5,576 nucleotides of DNA from Palsa-1233 sp031367105. GTDB lineage: Bacteria > Gemmatimonadota > Gemmatimonadetes > Gemmatimonadales > GWC2-71-9. The notes beneath the pieces were generated by a model. It was not told the DNA's origin. It saw only the letters and a list, made by a program, of their open reading frames with translations, and made no database searches. The DNA lies in the NCBI GenBank assembly GCA_031367105.1, contig JANLPG010000157.1:1-5576 (forward strand), written 5' to 3'. Positions 4,158 through 5,576 of this stretch are shown here, one piece after another (position 1 is the first letter of the stretch; each line of letters opens with the position of its first letter). Position numbers and translations under genes: made by a program.

Positions 4158-5576
4158 CTACGCGTCCTTCTCGCCCGCGAGCAGCTGCGGCTTCCCCTGG
4201 TCCTCGCCTTCATCGACGGCGCCATACCCATAACTGTACGAGTAGTACTTGTAGCCGTCCATCGTGGCGCGTACATCATTCAGCACCGCGCCGATCAGGC
4301 GAATGGGAAGCTGATCGACGATCTGCAACTTGGCCTCGGCGAGGTCGCGCTCGGTGGCGCCGGCTCGGAGCACCAGCATCAGGCTGCCGGTGAGGGTGCT
4401 CAGCACGAAGGGGTCGATGCCGGCGCCCAGCGGCGGCGAGTCAACGATTACCACTTCGAACTTCTCGCGCATCGACTTGATCAGCTCGCGCATCGCGGCG
4501 CCACCGAGCAGTTCCGGGGCGTTGCGCTTGCGGCTGCCGGCGGTGATCAGCTGCAGCTGTGGGTGCTGGGTCTTGTGGATCAGGTCGCCGATCTTGAGCT
4601 CACCGGTGAGGAAGTCGAGCAGACCGGGACGCCGCTCGACGCCGAAGGTGCGGTGCAGCTCACCGCGGCGGGTGTCGCCATCGATCAGGATGGTCTGGTA
4701 GCCCGCTTCGGCGAATGAGAGTGCCAGGTTCGACGACACCAGTGACTTGCCGTCGCCCGGTGACGGTGAGGAGATCGTGATCACCAGCGATCCATCGCCC
4801 ACGGTATGCGCAAGGTTCAATCGCACCGTGCGGAACGCCTCGATGACCTGCGCCGCCTCTTCCGGCGACGGGGTCTCGCCCTTGGCGCGCTTGATCTCCG
4901 GAATGACGCCGAGGATCGTGAGGCCGAGTCCGCTGGTGATCTGGTCGGCGTAGCGGACCCGCTTGTCGGTCACGTCGAAGAGCAGGGCGAGGCCGAGGCC
5001 CGCGCCGACTCCCAGCAGGACACCCATTCCGATGATCACGATGCGACGATTGTTGGTTGGCTTGGAGGGCGCCACGCCGCGCGTCAGGACCGAGACGTCG
5101 GGGAGCGCACTCGCCTCGACCAGCCGGGCGGCTTCGTAGCGATCGGTGAGCACCTTGTAGATGTTCGCCGCCACCTCGATCTCACGGGTGTAGCGATTCT
5201 CCGCGATGGTCCGCTGCGGGATCTGCTGCAGCTCCTGGCCAGCGCTCTTGATCTCCCTGTCGAGTCGCGTGATGTCTTCATCGAGGCGTCGCAGGACCGC
5301 CCGTGCGTAACTGGGAAGCGTCTTGGTGCGGATCTCCTGGATCTGGGCGATCAGCCTCGGCACCGAAATCTTCGCGTCGACATAGTCGTCGGTGTAAATC
5401 TTCCGGTACTGGCGCAGCTGCGCTTCGCTGGTGGAGAGTTCGCCGATGACTACCCTCAAGTCGGGAGATGCATTCACCGTCGGAATGGTGGTGAAGAGGT
5501 CGACGGCGAGGTCGCCCGCTTCGGCCCGGCTCAGCGCCTCGGCAAGATCCCGGCGGTCGCGGCGGAGGTCCTCCAC
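4158..5576 (-). CDS. Wzc-type polysaccharide chain-length determinant/BY-kinase, C-terminal 472 residues (5' end beyond window)
   Basis: The frame is open to the right edge, so the N-terminal Wzz segment and first membrane helix are missing; the family is usually 700 residues or more. Numbered from the edge: periplasmic coiled coil (about 45-150), a GNVR-type stretch (122-175) ending in APSKPTNNRR, the second membrane helix (178-200), then the cytoplasmic kinase. The kinase has the E-x2-R-x2-R oligomerisation motif (Glu246, Arg249, Arg252), Walker A SSPSPGDGKS (269-278), Walker A' ILIDGDTRRG (296-305) and Walker B VVIVDSPPL (375-383). A tail with six tyrosines in ten residues (442-451, YKYYSYSYGY; bases 4224-4253) is followed by an acidic end. 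Such kinases autophosphorylate the Tyr cluster in trans, and cycling of phosphorylation controls EPS polymer length and export with the Wza-like channel. All catalytic motifs look intact. It is co-oriented with the export operon but separated from it by the opposing receiver gene. Confidence 0.95.
   Translation of the reverse strand: MEDLRRDRRDLAEALSRAEAGDLAVDLFTTIPTVNASPDLRVVIGELSTSEAQLRQYRKIYTDDYVDAKISVPRLIAQIQEIRTKTLPSYARAVLRRLDEDITRLDREIKSAGQELQQIPQRTIAENRYTREIEVAANIYKVLTDRYEAARLVEASALPDVSVLTRGVAPSKPTNNRRIVIIGMGVLLGVGAGLGLALLFDVTDKRVRYADQITSGLGLTILGVIPEIKRAKGETPSPEEAAQVIEAFRTVRLNLAHTVGDGSLVITISSPSPGDGKSLVSSNLALSFAEAGYQTILIDGDTRRGELHRTFGVERRPGLLDFLTGELKIGDLIHKTQHPQLQLITAGSRKRNAPELLGGAAMRELIKSMREKFEVVIVDSPPLGAGIDPFVLSTLTGSLMLVLRAGATERDLAEAKLQIVDQLPIRLIGAVLNDVRATMDGYKYYSYSYGYGAVDEGEDQGKPQLLAGEKDA

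Noticed and set aside
1..5576. CRISPR array, tRNA/rRNA genes or insertion sequence
   Set aside because: No regularly spaced direct repeats, tRNA-like cloverleaf, transposase motifs or terminal inverted repeats were seen.

Overview
This GC-rich window reads as part of an exopolysaccharide (EPS) assembly and export locus of the exosortase-associated type, from a Gram-negative (diderm) bacterium. An outer-membrane polysaccharide export protein with an Sec signal peptide, a Wzc-type tyrosine kinase and an exosortase/EpsI pair all point to a diderm. The particular style of the export protein (a helical N-terminal segment ending in an 'AEaIRqRLaeGDlhVGD'-like stretch, no lipobox) and of the short sugar transferase (Arg/Asn variant of the usual Lys-Arg-x-x-Asp helix, polar insert before the KFRTM motif) resembles what I remember from Gemmatimonadota. 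That assignment is from memory only and moderately uncertain.

Layout. Bases 1-2704 hold four tightly packed minus-strand genes, in transcription order: polysaccharide export protein (2704-1895), short polyprenyl-phosphate sugar-1-phosphate transferase (1893-1141), exosortase (1147-236) and an EpsI-like protein running off the left edge (243-<1). They are separated by +1, -7 and -8 nt, so they are almost certainly one translationally coupled operon. Bases 2705-3101 are a noncoding divergent control region rich in inverted repeats, with an AT-rich island at 3019-3056. Bases 3102 (or 3183) to 4037 encode, on the plus strand, a receiver protein with a degenerate GGDEF domain. Bases 4038-4157 are a convergent intergenic stretch with three inverted repeats, including a 17-bp perfect terminator-like hairpin. 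Bases 4158-5576 are the C-terminal 472 residues of a Wzc-type chain-length determinant/tyrosine kinase on the minus strand, whose N-terminus lies beyond the right edge.

How they fit together. The sugar transferase would load the first sugar phosphate onto undecaprenyl phosphate at the inner membrane. The kinase, through its periplasmic coiled coils and phosphorylatable Tyr tail, would set chain length and gate export. The Wza-like protein would form the outer-membrane channel. The exosortase and EpsI would process or anchor surface proteins (PEP-CTERM-like substrates) that travel with the EPS; no such substrate is visible here. The plus-strand protein sits inside the locus and looks like a signalling adaptor that has lost diguanylate cyclase chemistry, so it may regulate the pathway by protein contact.

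The most unusual signals are two long imperfect hairpins, one in each divergent leader. The non-Watson-Crick positions of each become G-U pairs only in the sense RNA of the gene it precedes, suggesting both act as RNA. The second is the degenerate REC-GGDEF protein itself.
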